From positions 14,042 through 55,952 of the forward strand of contig CAKXIK010000014.1 in the NCBI GenBank assembly GCA_934875675.1: a DNA stretch of 41,911 bases. The letters run 5' to 3'. Position 1 is the stretch's first letter, and each line of letters opens with the position of its first letter. Positions 33,089 to 41,730 of this stretch are shown here, one piece after another. The position numbers and the translations under genes were made by a program. Source of the DNA: an uncultured bacterium. Its GTDB lineage: Bacteria > Bacillota > Clostridia > Oscillospirales > Acutalibacteraceae. The notes below the pieces were generated by a model that was given only the letters and a program-made list of their open reading frames with translations, did not search any database and was not told where the DNA came from.

Positions 33089-33270
33089 AGAAAATAGATT
33101 TCTTACAAAATATCCACTGCAAATCTGCGCAAAATCTACACTTAATGACCCTTTTTCCTGCAATGATACCATATTTCAAGAAAAGAACCATATGTTGATT
33201 GTCATAAAACTTGTATGAGACCGGTTCATCTAAATTTTATGACACAAAACCGTATGAAGGGAAGCGCAGC

Positions 33271-35220
33271 ATGAATAGTGATAAACGCCATTATCTAAGC
33301 ATTCTTTCTCGCCAGTACCCTACTGAACGAGAAGCTGCAACAGAAATTATTAATTTACAGGCAATACTTTGCCTTCCCAAAAGCACCGAGCATTTTCTTT
33401 CCGATATTCACGGAGAGGACGAGCAGTTTTGTCACGTATTAAAAAACGGTTCTGGTGCTGTGCGCCAGAAAATTGAAGAAGTAATTGGAAATACCGTGAG
33501 CGCGAGCTACAAAAAAACGCTTGCTACCCTGATTTTTTACCCCAAAGAAAAACTGGAAATTGCAAAAAATCAGGAAGATGATATCAATGATTGGTATATG
33601 ATGACACTGCATCATCTGGTTCAAGTGACAAAAAGTGTTTCATCTAAATATACCCGTTCCAAGGTTCGAAAAGCAATTCCAAAAGATTTCGTCTACGTTG
33701 TGGAAGAATTGATTACGGAAAAGGCGGAGGTACAAAACAAAGAGGCATATTATCACGAAATTTTGCAGACAATCATTCGGATTGGTGAGGCAGATGCTGT
33801 AATTACCACGTTATGCAATTTGATTCAACGCTTAGTCATTGACCATCTGCACATTTTAGGTGATATTTTTGATCGGGGACCTGGACCCCATTGTATTATG
33901 GAAACACTTTGCAATTATCACTCGGTTGATATTCAATGGGGCAATCACGATGTGTTATGGATGGGTGCGGCTGCGGGACATAATGCATGTATTGCAAATG
34001 TGATTCGACTTTCTGCAAAATATGGTAACTTGGACGTGCTGGAAGAAGGGTACGGCATCAATCTTTTGCCGCTGGCCACCTTTGCACTGCGTGAATATGG
34101 CAATGCAGACAGCAACTGTTTCATTTCGGAACGCAGCAATCCAGATGAAAACGACACGCTAATTGCAAAAATGCATCATGCGATATCAGTTATCCAATTC
34201 AAACTGGAAGGCAGTGTGATTCAGCGCAACCCCGAGTTTGAGATGGACGACCGTCTGTTGCTTCAACACATCGATTTTGCGGAACACACCGTTACCATTG
34301 CAGGTGTAAAATATCCCATGAAGCCGGTAGATTTTCCAACCATTGATCACCATAATCCCTACGTGCTGACCGCTGATGAAAAGATTGTGATAGATCGGCT
34401 TCGTCACGCTTTTCTTAGCTGCGAAAAACTGCAAAGACACGTTCGATTTCTTTTTGCCAACGGAAACCTTTATAAAACATACAACGATAACTTATTATTT
34501 CATGGTTGTATCCCCATGGAACCGGATGGAAGCTTTTCCGCTGTAACATTATGGAACCGTACCTACTCCGGCAAAAAACTTTATGATGTACTGGAATCTG
34601 CAGCGCGAGAAGGTTATTTTGCCAAGGAAGGAACCGTTGCACGCAAACGCGGAGGTGATATTTTATGGTATCTATGGAACGGCCCCAAATCACCTGTTTA
34701 TGGCCGAAACAAAATGGCAACTTTTGAACGGCTGTTCCTCTCTGACACACAAACGCATTTGGAGCAAAAGGACCCCTATTACACCCTAATTGAAAAAGGC
34801 GAGGTTGCGTGCCGAATTTTATATGAATTTGGTCTCTCGCCGGAAAACGCACATATCATTAACGGTCATGTTCCGGTTCAGCTGAAAAATGGAGAGACCC
34901 CGGTAAAGTGCGGTGGTAAAGTATTAATGATTGACGGAGGTTTTTCACGCGCTTACCACGAAACAACCGGAATCGCCGGCTATACATTGGTTTCCAATTC
35001 ACGAGGTATGCGTCTGGTGGCACATGAACAATTTGAAACCTCACAAAAAGCAATTGAAGAAGAACGTGACATTATTTCGGACACACTGGTTGTTGAAACT
35101 TTTACTGCACGACAAATGGTCGGAGATACCGATACGGGCAAATTGCTCCGAAAAAATATTGCCGATTTGGAGGAACTTCTTGCCGCTTATCGCTCCGGAG
35201 AATCCCTGTCCTCTTATTAA
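33271..35220 (+). CDS. fbp: Fructose-1,6-bisphosphatase class III
   Basis: 649 residues, slightly shorter than the 671 of Bacillus. Gluconeogenic phosphatase of the Firmicutes-specific class with a calcineurin-like metallophosphatase core. Metal-site motifs are FLSDIHGEDEQF (Asp45, His47), GDIFDRGPGP and WGNHDVLWMGAAAGH, with GDILWYLWNGPKSP, INGHVPV and MIDGGFSRAYH in the second half. The ATG at 33271 has AAGGGAAG upstream; an earlier in-frame ATG at 33211 lacks one. It is monocistronic with its own promoter and terminator. Confidence 0.97.
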   Translation: MNSDKRHYLSILSRQYPTEREAATEIINLQAILCLPKSTEHFLSDIHGEDEQFCHVLKNGSGAVRQKIEEVIGNTVSASYKKTLATLIFYPKEKLEIAKNQEDDINDWYMMTLHHLVQVTKSVSSKYTRSKVRKAIPKDFVYVVEELITEKAEVQNKEAYYHEILQTIIRIGEADAVITTLCNLIQRLVIDHLHILGDIFDRGPGPHCIMETLCNYHSVDIQWGNHDVLWMGAAAGHNACIANVIRLSAKYGNLDVLEEGYGINLLPLATFALREYGNADSNCFISERSNPDENDTLIAKMHHAISVIQFKLEGSVIQRNPEFEMDDRLLLQHIDFAEHTVTIAGVKYPMKPVDFPTIDHHNPYVLTADEKIVIDRLRHAFLSCEKLQRHVRFLFANGNLYKTYNDNLLFHGCIPMEPDGSFSAVTLWNRTYSGKKLYDVLESAAREGYFAKEGTVARKRGGDILWYLWNGPKSPVYGRNKMATFERLFLSDTQTHLEQKDPYYTLIEKGEVACRILYEFGLSPENAHIINGHVPVQLKNGETPVKCGGKVLMIDGGFSRAYHETTGIAGYTLVSNSRGMRLVAHEQFETSQKAIEEERDIISDTLVVETFTARQMVGDTDTGKLLRKNIADLEELLAAYRSGESLSSY

Positions 35221-35223
35221 CTG

Positions 35224-35281
35224 AAAACCGCCGCATTACTCTAACCAGCAAAAAGCTTTTTAGAATAATGCAGCGGTTTTT
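35224..35281. terminator. Bidirectional terminator between fbp and the zinc-ribbon gene
   Basis: Long hairpin: AAAACCGC, one mismatch, then GCATTA pairing with TAATGC and GCGGTTTT, with CTAA/TTAG pairing further in. It starts three bases after the fbp stop and touches the stop codon of the converging minus-strand gene. Confidence 0.88.
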
Positions 35282-35670
35282 CATGTTTTTTTAATAAACT
35301 CTTTTCCGCAGCGGGGACAGCGGATGCTGATTTTCCCTCTACCCTTTGGTACTCGAAGCGTTGCAGAACATGCCGGACAATGATAGTACTTATGCGTGCG
35401 ATCCTTACAGCGGGCAATCATATTTTTAAACCATTTTTTTATCGGATTCCAAACGCGTAAAAATACCTCATTTTCTCTTCGGCGTGCTTCGTAATTCCGA
35501 GAAAGCATCCGCCAAAACAAAATAACCAATAATGGCAAAAGAATGAACGAGAACCACCACCAACCGCAAATCTGGGATACCAGTGAAAGTACAATGTACA
35601 AAATGACCATCGCAAAGGAAAGCTGATCGGCACCATAACGTCCCATCATAAAATTCCGCAGCCAATTCAT
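35281..35670 (-). CDS. Zinc-ribbon membrane protein, conserved in Clostridia, function unknown
   Basis: 129 residues. The N-terminus MNWLRNFMMGRYGADQL precedes two close membrane helices (about 17-52). A basic linker with RMLSRNYEARRREN and WNPIKKWFKN follows, then a C-terminal zinc ribbon: CPAC near residue 98 and CPRCGKEFIKKT at the end, with RVPKGRGKI between. I recall proteins with exactly this layout as common hypothetical proteins in Clostridia; none has an assigned role. The ribbon faces the cytoplasm if the positive-inside rule holds. Divergent from the deacetylase gene; the intervening 257 bases show no promoter I would defend. Confidence 0.8.
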   Translation of the reverse strand: MNWLRNFMMGRYGADQLSFAMVILYIVLSLVSQICGWWWFSFILLPLLVILFWRMLSRNYEARRRENEVFLRVWNPIKKWFKNMIARCKDRTHKYYHCPACSATLRVPKGRGKISIRCPRCGKEFIKKT

Positions 35671-35927
35671 GCAAACTTCCTCTTTTCAATATTATGATAT
35701 CAATTCAGCCCAAAAACAGCACATGATCAGAAATAACTTTACTTAATCGTTGCTGATTGCTGAAAATTTAATATAGTTCAGTATACACCTTTTCTGCATT
35801 TCAATTGCATCAATTCTGTAAACTTTCTTTCACAAAACCGTAACATGATTTTGCGCACGATGCATAGAAATAGCAAAGATGATATTGTTTGTTTTTTAAG
35901 AAAAGCCGCAGAAAAGGGGATTCTGAC

Positions 35928-36773
35928 ATGAAGGTATGGATTTTTTCCAAGCGCACATTTTTAACAGCTGCTCTTTGCCTGGTTCTTGGGGTATTCAGCG
36001 TAATCATTGCATCCAGTGCGGTTGGCAGTGCGGTCAGCGCCGCAACCACCCCACGCAAAATTCCGATTTACTGTGTAGAAAAACAAGAAAAAATAATTTC
36101 AATCAGTTTTGACGCAGCTTGGGGCAACGAGGATACGCAGCAGCTCATTGACATTCTCGCTAAATACAACATTAAGGCAACTTTTTTTGTTGTGGGCCAA
36201 TGGGTGGATAAGTACCCAGCGTCTGTAAAAGCATTATCTGACGCAGGACATGAGATTGAAAATCATTCCAACACTCATCCCCATATGCCAACGCTCAGCC
36301 GCGACGAAATGTTACAGGAAATTAAAACATGCAACGACAAAATTGAATCCGTCACCGGCAAACGTCCTACATTATTGCGAGCTCCTTATGGCGACTATAA
36401 TAATGCGCTGGTTGACACCCTTCAGGAAATGAATATGCATTGTATACAATGGGATGTTGATAGTCTGGATTGGAAAAATCTTTCTTCGGAAGAAATCTAC
36501 CAAAGGGTTACTTCAAGCGTAAAATCAGGAAGCATCGTGCTGTTTCACAATGCTGCAAAAAATACACCAGAAGCATTGCCGCGAATTTTGGAAAAACTGC
36601 TCTCAGAAGGATACCAATTCGTTCCTATTTCTCAGTTGATCGACCAAACCTCGTACGACACGGATCATGAAGGACGACAGCACTCGTGTTCTGCCCCATC
36701 CATTAACTCAGAAAATGCACAAAGCATACCATCAGCTAACTCCATGTCATCAATTAATGCTGCTTCAAAATAA
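35928..36773 (+). CDS. Polysaccharide deacetylase family protein, PdaB-like
   Basis: 281 residues. NodB-domain deacetylase anchored by an N-terminal helix (about 10-34) and facing outward. The motifs are ISFDAAWG (PdaB form of the metal-site Asp motif), HSNTHPHM (His ligands), LRAPYGDYN and WDVDSLDW. In Bacillus PdaB is needed to maintain spores after late sporulation, probably acting on cortex or wall glycan. The last about 40 residues are a Ser/Asn-rich low-complexity tail, not needed for catalysis. ATG at 35928 with AAAAGGGG upstream; the frame is open further but without signal. The sporulation role is inferred from family and gene company. Confidence 0.9.
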   Translation: MKVWIFSKRTFLTAALCLVLGVFSVIIASSAVGSAVSAATTPRKIPIYCVEKQEKIISISFDAAWGNEDTQQLIDILAKYNIKATFFVVGQWVDKYPASVKALSDAGHEIENHSNTHPHMPTLSRDEMLQEIKTCNDKIESVTGKRPTLLRAPYGDYNNALVDTLQEMNMHCIQWDVDSLDWKNLSSEEIYQRVTSSVKSGSIVLFHNAAKNTPEALPRILEKLLSEGYQFVPISQLIDQTSYDTDHEGRQHSCSAPSINSENAQSIPSANSMSSINAASK

Positions 36774-36775
36774 AA

Positions 36776-36890
36776 GGCCTTTTTCATCCGAATACCAATT
36801 TGTGTTGAAACCACAAAGAAAAACTGATCGATAAAAGCTTTTTCCTTGATTCCGTTTCTAAATCAAAATTAGTATAAGAAGAAAAAGGCC
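36776..36890. repeat. Long-range inverted repeat between the pdaB-like gene and aroF
   Basis: GGCCTTTTTC (36776-36785) and GAAAAAGGCC (36881-36890) are perfect 10-bp complements about 95 bases apart, placed at the ends of the two converging genes. It may help termination in both directions, though the loop is long for an intrinsic terminator. Confidence 0.5.
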
Positions 36891-36907
36891 GCTGCTCTGG
36901 CACAAAT

Positions 36908-37921
36908 TTAAAGAATACGTCCAACCGCCTGCGCTACTGCTCTGCAGCGCTGCATCATCTGTTCAAACTGAACCGGGCTCAACTGTTGTGCTGCATCGGA
37001 AAGTGCCTTGGCGGGTTGTGGATGCACCTCAACGATTAGTCCATCCGCTCCTGCCGCAATACCTGCCAATGCAAGCGGCTCTACATACCTCACTTTTCCT
37101 GCTGCATGTGAGGGATCCACAATAATCGGAAGATGACTGCGTTCCTTTACAACCGCAACTGCTCCCAGATCAAGTGTATTGCGGGTAGCTGTTTCAAAGG
37201 TACGGATTCCTCGTTCACAAAGCACTACATTGGGATTCCCTTCGCTGAGGATATACTCCGCCGCATCAAGCCATTCCACCACGGTGGAAGCAATGCCACG
37301 TTTCAGCAATACCGGTCGACCACACCGGCCAAGTTCCCGCAATAGCCGGAAGTTTTGCATATTTCTGGCACCCACCTGAATCATATCGCAGCATTCACTT
37401 GCAATCGCAATTTCATTTTGGCTAACGACTTCACTGATAACCTTGAGCCCAAATGCATCGCCTGCTTTGCGCAGCAAACGATAACCTTCATCTTCCAACC
37501 CCTGAAAAGCATATGGTGAAGTACGTGGCTTATATGCACCTCCGCGCAAAAATTTAGCACCTGCTTTGGCAACTGCCTCGGCTGCTTTCATAATTTGCTC
37601 TTCACTTTCCACCGCGCAGGGTCCTGCCATTACAACAAGTTCTTTTCCGCCAATTTTCACTCCACTGACATCAATCACAGAATCCTCCGGATGGAAAGAA
37701 CGACCCGCAAGCTTATAACTTTCCATTACCGGAACAACCTTATCTACCCCACTCATCATTTCAATATTTTCAATGGAGAGACGTGTCTTATCTCCGATTA
37801 CACCAATAATGCTTGCTTGTGCACCCTGCGAAAGATGCGGCTTGAGTCCCTGTGATAAAATCAGTTCCTCTACGGCATCAAAATCTTGTTTTGTTGCATT
37901 GTTTTTCATGACAATAATCAT
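36908..37921 (-). CDS. aroF: 3-deoxy-7-phosphoheptulonate (DAHP) synthase, type I beta
   Basis: 337 residues. First enzyme of the shikimate pathway: phosphoenolpyruvate plus erythrose 4-phosphate. The N-terminal ferredoxin-like domain (about 1-70, MIIVMKNNATKQD) is the regulatory extension of the AroF/AroA(G)-like beta group. The TIM barrel has VVMAGPCAVESEEQ, RGGAYKPRTSPYAFQG (phosphate and PEP binding), QVGARNMQNF, LLKRG, LCERGIRTFE and IVDPSHAAGK with metal ligands. ATG at 37921; a GTG one codon earlier is nearly as good. Monocistronic, with a promoter at 38042-38069, three 8-bp tandem repeats at the expected transcription start and a leader of about 110 bases. Confidence 0.95.
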   Translation of the reverse strand: MIIVMKNNATKQDFDAVEELILSQGLKPHLSQGAQASIIGVIGDKTRLSIENIEMMSGVDKVVPVMESYKLAGRSFHPEDSVIDVSGVKIGGKELVVMAGPCAVESEEQIMKAAEAVAKAGAKFLRGGAYKPRTSPYAFQGLEDEGYRLLRKAGDAFGLKVISEVVSQNEIAIASECCDMIQVGARNMQNFRLLRELGRCGRPVLLKRGIASTVVEWLDAAEYILSEGNPNVVLCERGIRTFETATRNTLDLGAVAVVKERSHLPIIVDPSHAAGKVRYVEPLALAGIAAGADGLIVEVHPQPAKALSDAAQQLSPVQFEQMMQRCRAVAQAVGRIL

Positions 37922-38008
37922 CACTTATCACCTGATCCTTTCAAAATACCGTTGTGATATGATTCGGCGGAATATAGTTTATCACTTTTCCGCTTTACAC
38001 TTTAGCAG

Positions 38009-38032
38009 TTTTATGCTTTTATGTTTTTATGT
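38009..38032. repeat. Three tandem 8-bp repeats at the aroF transcription start
   Basis: Plus strand: TTTTATGC, TTTTATGT, TTTTATGT back to back. On the minus strand these are ACATAAAA units just after the -10 box, spanning or directly following the expected transcription start. Confidence 0.7.
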
Positions 38033-38041
38033 ATTAAAGTA

Positions 38042-38069
38042 ATTGTAGCACTTTTTTTTGATTTGTCAA
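38042..38069 (-). promoter_or_regulatory. aroF promoter
   Basis: Minus strand: consensus -35 TTGACA, 16-base spacer, -10 TACAAT. Confidence 0.75.
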
Positions 38070-38098
38070 GCCAAATATTAAATAAGTATTATTTTCAT

Positions 38099-38141
38099 TT
38101 TCAAAAGACTCATGCACAAAATGTGCACGAGTCTTTTGAAA
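38099..38141. terminator. Terminator of the amino-acid ABC transporter operon
   Basis: Hairpin of 18 bp with one mismatch (38099-38111 with 38129-38141; 38113-38117 with 38123-38127), loop of five bases. The TTTT tracts lie in the outer arms in both directions. It follows the ATPase stop codon by 25 bases. Confidence 0.8.
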
Positions 38142-38166
38142 CCATATTAAAATCCAATATGTGCAG

Positions 38167-38934
38167 TCAGTGCTCCGAAAAGTGAGCTAAAAATGCCTGC
38201 ATACGCTCACTGCGCGGTCCGTTAAAAATTTCTTCCGGAGTACCTTGTTCCATGATGTCTCCGTGGTCCATAAAAATCACTCGATCTGCAACATCACGGG
38301 CAAACGCCATTTCATGCGTTACAATGACCATTGTCATTTTCTCTTCTGCCAATTGACGCAGCACTTTCAAAATTTCACCGATCAATTCCGGGTCGAGCGC
38401 AGAGGTAGGCTCATCAAAAAAAAGCAGTTCGGGGCGCAATGCCAGTGCACGCGCAATAGAAACGCGCTGTTGTTGTCCACCCGAAAGCTGATATGGATAA
38501 GCGTCTGCCTTGTCGGAAAGCCCCATCTTCGCTAACAAATCACGCGCGTTGGCATCTGCTTCCTGCTGTGACTGGCCAAGCACCTGCATAGGTGCCTCTG
38601 TGATGTTGCGTAACACGGAAAAGTGCGGAAAAAGATTAAAATTCTGAAATACCAAGCCAACACGCAAGCGAATTTTTCTCAGAACATCTTTATCCCGATA
38701 AACAGCACGTCTGGCAGCATCCGTTTCTACCATGGTCTCACCGCAAACAGAAATACTTCCCTGGTCAATGCGCTCCAACTGATTAATGCAGCGCAGCAAC
38801 GTACTTTTTCCGGAACCGGACGGCCCGATCACTGCGATTACTTCTCCGCGATTGACCTCTAACGATATATCATGCAATACCTCGTTTCCATCAAAGCTCT
38901 TGCTGATGTGCGAAACAGAAAGAATTTGCTCCAT
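38167..38934 (-). CDS. Polar amino acid ABC transporter, ATP-binding protein
   Basis: 255 residues. GlnQ/HisP-type ATPase that powers uptake with the permease and binding protein just upstream. Walker A is GPSGSGKST (37-45), the Q-loop is LVFQNFNLFPH, the signature is LSGGQQQRVSIARAL, Walker B is LLFFDEPTSALDP and the switch His is in VIVTHEM. It lies 52 bases after the permease gene and is last in the operon. A specific substrate (glutamine, cystine, arginine and so on) cannot be assigned from the ATPase. Confidence 0.95.
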   Translation of the reverse strand: MEQILSVSHISKSFDGNEVLHDISLEVNRGEVIAVIGPSGSGKSTLLRCINQLERIDQGSISVCGETMVETDAARRAVYRDKDVLRKIRLRVGLVFQNFNLFPHFSVLRNITEAPMQVLGQSQQEADANARDLLAKMGLSDKADAYPYQLSGGQQQRVSIARALALRPELLFFDEPTSALDPELIGEILKVLRQLAEEKMTMVIVTHEMAFARDVADRVIFMDHGDIMEQGTPEEIFNGPRSERMQAFLAHFSEH

Positions 38935-38986
38935 TCTTTTTAGCCATTCCTTTCACAAATGAAATCATTGCATCGCCGGAAATGGA

Positions 38987-39637
38987 TCAGCGATAATAAT
39001 CGAGCTTCTTTTCCGCAACCGCGAAACACTTTCCCACTGCGGCATTCATCACAAAATAAAACACACCCGCAATCACCAACGGAATGGTTGAAAAGAAGTT
39101 TGAGGATGTTTTTTCTGCAATTGTAAACAACTCTACAATTGCAATCACGCGAGCGAGCGATGTATCTTTTACCAGTGTCATAAACTCATTTCCCATTGGA
39201 GGAAGAATTCGCTTGATGACCTGCGGCAACACAATACGAAAAAAAGTTTGTCCGCGTGTAAAGCCGAGCGCCCCCGCAGCTTCGTATTGCCCCACGGGGA
39301 TAGATTCGATGCCAGCACGGTAAATCTCTGCAAAATATGCAGCGTAATTCAGTGTAAATGCCACAATTGCTGCCGTAAAGCGGCTGGTTCCGCTTACATG
39401 GAATATGTAATAGGGTCCATAACAGAAGAAAAAAAGCTGCAGCATCAAAGGTGTTCCACGCATGATTTGCAGGTAAATAGTTACCAACCAACGCAGCGGT
39501 TTAAATCGGGACATTCTTCCCGCCGCTGCAACCAGACCGAGCGGCAATCCAAAAAGCAGTGTTAAACCAAAAATTGCAAGAGTCGTTCCGGATGCTTCCA
39601 GCATGGAACGCAAAAGAGATGCATAATCGATCCCCAT
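38987..39637 (-). CDS. Polar amino acid ABC transporter, permease
   Basis: 216 residues with about five membrane helices. HisM/GlnP-type inner-membrane subunit. The N-terminal SMLEASGTTLAIFG and the MRGTPLMLQLFF stretch are family marks; the ATPase-docking EAA loop is EAAGALGFTRGQTFFRIVLPQ. Only one permease gene is present, so the transporter probably works as a homodimer. A terminator-like hairpin in the 146 bases before it would lower its expression relative to the binding protein. Confidence 0.95.
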   Translation of the reverse strand: MGIDYASLLRSMLEASGTTLAIFGLTLLFGLPLGLVAAAGRMSRFKPLRWLVTIYLQIMRGTPLMLQLFFFCYGPYYIFHVSGTSRFTAAIVAFTLNYAAYFAEIYRAGIESIPVGQYEAAGALGFTRGQTFFRIVLPQVIKRILPPMGNEFMTLVKDTSLARVIAIVELFTIAEKTSSNFFSTIPLVIAGVFYFVMNAAVGKCFAVAEKKLDYYR

Positions 39638-39704
39638 GAAACATCAAGCCCTTCCTGTTGTTCGTGTTTGCTCTGCCCAAACTGGGCAGCATCCGTAAAA
39701 GCGG

Positions 39705-39756
39705 AAAAAAGACGGAGCTGCACTGCCTCTGATTGAGGCAATCATCAGCTTCCGCC
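39705..39756 (-). terminator. Hairpin/terminator between binding protein and permease genes
   Basis: Minus strand: GGCGGA and AGCTG pair with CAGCT and CCGTC (one bulge, one G-U), TGCCTC/GAGGCA pair inside, then six T. It probably allows partial read-through so that the binding protein is made in excess, a common arrangement in such operons. Confidence 0.85.
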
Positions 39757-39783
39757 TTGCTTTATTCTAAACTAAGACAGTTA

Positions 39784-40560
39784 TTACTTGCCAATGGTCG
39801 TGACATCGGAGCCAAACCATTCTGTCGAAATTTTTGCAAGAGTACCGTCCGCTGCAAGCACCTTCAAGGTATCGTTAACTTTGTCACGCAGCTCATCATC
39901 CTTACGGAAACCAATACCGTACTCTTCGGACGCAAGCTTTTCGTCAAGAATTACCCAATCCTTGTTGTTTGCCTTGATGTAATAATCTGCAACCACCTGA
40001 TCAATCAAAACTGCATCAGACATGCCGGATTCTAAATCCATGAAAGCTTTCATGTTATCTGTAAACTCGTTGGTACCCGCAAGGGATGCTTTAAAATCTG
40101 CAGCTTCATCCAATGCATCAGAAGCGCTGGATCCAGACTGCAATGCAAGCTTCTTGCCGGCAAGATCATCCAACGAAACATAGCCGGATTCCTTGGTTAC
40201 AACAATAACCTGTGCATTTTTCATGTACGGATCGGTAAAGTTCACTTTTTCTTTTCGTGCATCGGTAATGGTATAACCATTCCAAAGGCAATCAACCTTT
40301 TTGGTGTTCAACTCCTGCTCTTTTGCACTCCAATCGATTGCAAGAAATTCAACTTCCATACCGAGTTTTGCAAAAACTGCTTTGGCAACATCAATATCAA
40401 AGCCAACCAGTTCATTTTTATCATTCAGGAAACCCATGGGCGGAAAACCGTTATCAACGCCAACAATCACCTTACTGCTGCTTTTGGAACAACCGAGCAT
40501 CAGGGAAGAACACACCAAAACCATTGCAAGGCCAAGTGCCAAAACTCTTTTCATTTTCAT
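39784..40560 (-). CDS. Polar amino acid ABC transporter, substrate-binding lipoprotein
   Basis: 258 residues. Type II periplasmic-binding-protein fold (SBP family 3). Signal peptide with lipobox LMLGC, lipidated Cys24; Met at -3 is unusual but acceptable. DNGFPPMGFLNDKNELVGFDIDVA is the family 3 signature region (residues about 36-59), with MKNAQVIVV, GKKLALQSGSSASDAL and IGFRKDDELRDKVN later. Ligand unknown; cystine and other polar amino acids are typical for the set. First gene of the operon behind a promoter at 40651-40678 and a hairpin in the leader. Confidence 0.95.
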   Translation of the reverse strand: MKMKRVLALGLAMVLVCSSLMLGCSKSSSKVIVGVDNGFPPMGFLNDKNELVGFDIDVAKAVFAKLGMEVEFLAIDWSAKEQELNTKKVDCLWNGYTITDARKEKVNFTDPYMKNAQVIVVTKESGYVSLDDLAGKKLALQSGSSASDALDEAADFKASLAGTNEFTDNMKAFMDLESGMSDAVLIDQVVADYYIKANNKDWVILDEKLASEEYGIGFRKDDELRDKVNDTLKVLAADGTLAKISTEWFGSDVTTIGK

Positions 40561-40613
40561 GAAAACCTTTCATCCTTTCGTAAAACACATCGTATTTTGC
40601 TTCTCAATTTTCG

Positions 40614-40638
40614 GACTGTCGCTGTGTGAAAGACAGTC
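40614..40638 (-). other. Hairpin in the leader of the amino-acid transporter operon
   Basis: GACTGTC / GACAGTC, 7-bp perfect inverted repeat with an 11-base loop, about 12 bases after the -10 box. It may be a leader stem or an operator; there is no U-tract, so it is not a terminator. Confidence 0.5.
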
Positions 40639-40650
40639 TGACATGTTATT

Positions 40651-40678
40651 ATTCTATCATATTATTTAGCTAAAGCAA
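40651..40678 (-). promoter_or_regulatory. Promoter of the amino-acid ABC transporter operon
   Basis: Minus strand: -35 TTGCTT, 16-base spacer, -10 TAGAAT, about 90 bases before the binding protein start. Confidence 0.65.
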
Positions 40679-40776
40679 GTGCTTTTTGAAAATTGAAAGA
40701 AAAAAAAGATGCATTTTTCGGAAGAATCTTTGTGCATAATTTCCTGTTTGTTTTGTGCATGCAAAGTCCCGCGATA

Positions 40777-41439
40777 TTACGCAAGGAGAATATTGGTCAG
40801 TTCCAGCACCGTCTCTGCAATTGAATCTGCACCCGCCTTTTCCAATTCTGCTCTGCCGCGGAATCCCCATGCAACCCCAACGGAAACCATCCCCGCATTA
40901 TCCCCCGTAAGGATATCCACATTGGAATCGCCGACCATTACACATTCTTGTGGCTCAACTTTCCAGGTGCGGCAAATGTTCAATAATGCTTCGGGATTTG
41001 GCTTTGGCGCTATTCCTTCCTTCATACCTGCAACTTCATCAAAAACATCCTGTGAAAAAAGCGCTTTTACAATTTGTTTTGCCATTTGATCTGCTTTGTT
41101 GGAAACTACTGCAGTATGGATTCCACGTATATGCAGCAGAGCAACTAATTGCGCCATTCCTTCATAGGGACGTGTCTGATCAATGCAATGCTGACGATAA
41201 TAGCACGAAAATTCCTGCAAACATTCATCAATCATTTGAGGCGTACGCACTTGCTCCGGCAGCGCCCGTTCAATCAGCTTCCGTATTCCATTCCCTACCA
41301 TTTGCTTCATCTGCTGCTCTGTTGCCTGCGGAAAACCGCGCGACTCCATCACATGATTGACGCTTGCCTGCAAATCGCCGATTGAATTAACCAGCGTTCC
41401 ATCCAAATCAAAAATTACTCCACGAAACTGTTTTTTCAT
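40777..41439 (-). CDS. HAD superfamily hydrolase, phosphoglycolate phosphatase-like
   Basis: 220 residues. Gph/PpaX-type HAD phosphatase with a helical cap. Motif I is VIFDLDGTLVNS, the cap lies between about 18 and 85 (MVGNGIRKLIERALP is typical of Gph), motif II is VVSNKADQMA, motif III KPNPEALL, motif IV GDSNVDILTGDNAG. Substrate could be phosphoglycolate, pyrophosphate or another small phosphate. Three start codons stand in a row (TTG 41445, GTG 41442, ATG 41439) behind one AAAGG; the ATG is listed but GTG has the best spacing. Monocistronic as far as can be seen. Confidence 0.9.
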   Translation of the reverse strand: MKKQFRGVIFDLDGTLVNSIGDLQASVNHVMESRGFPQATEQQMKQMVGNGIRKLIERALPEQVRTPQMIDECLQEFSCYYRQHCIDQTRPYEGMAQLVALLHIRGIHTAVVSNKADQMAKQIVKALFSQDVFDEVAGMKEGIAPKPNPEALLNICRTWKVEPQECVMVGDSNVDILTGDNAGMVSVGVAWGFRGRAELEKAGADSIAETVLELTNILLA

Positions 41440-41595
41440 CACCAAATCGACCTTTCTGCAGCGCTGATACTAATTTTCTTGAAACGATAGATAAAGATCT
41501 TTGAAAACTTCATCAATTCAAGCTTTTTCGTTGATTTCATTCCTTTTAAGTTTGAGATTACTATGAATATTATTTTACAACTTTGAACAACAAAT

Positions 41596-41646
41596 AAAAA
41601 GCTTTTTTCCGCCTGCAATCCAAACGGTCTGCAAACAGAAAAAAGC
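41596..41646 (-). terminator. Terminator downstream of the potD-like gene
   Basis: GCTTTTTTC (41601-41609) pairs perfectly with GAAAAAAGC (41638-41646); minus-strand tail of five T. A second small stem, GCGGG/CCCGC (41666-41681), lies between it and the stop codon. The 290-base gap holds nothing else I can support. Confidence 0.65.
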
Positions 41647-41730
41647 GAATCAATACAATATTTCAGCGGGTTTTATCCCGCCGGACACCGGTAATTAAAG
41701 GATCGATTCATCAAGCTCATTCTATCCGAT

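Noticed and set aside
33211..33270. Twenty-codon upstream extension of fbp
   Set aside because: No ribosome binding site before 33211, whereas the ATG at 33271 has AAGGGAAG and fits the family N-terminus.
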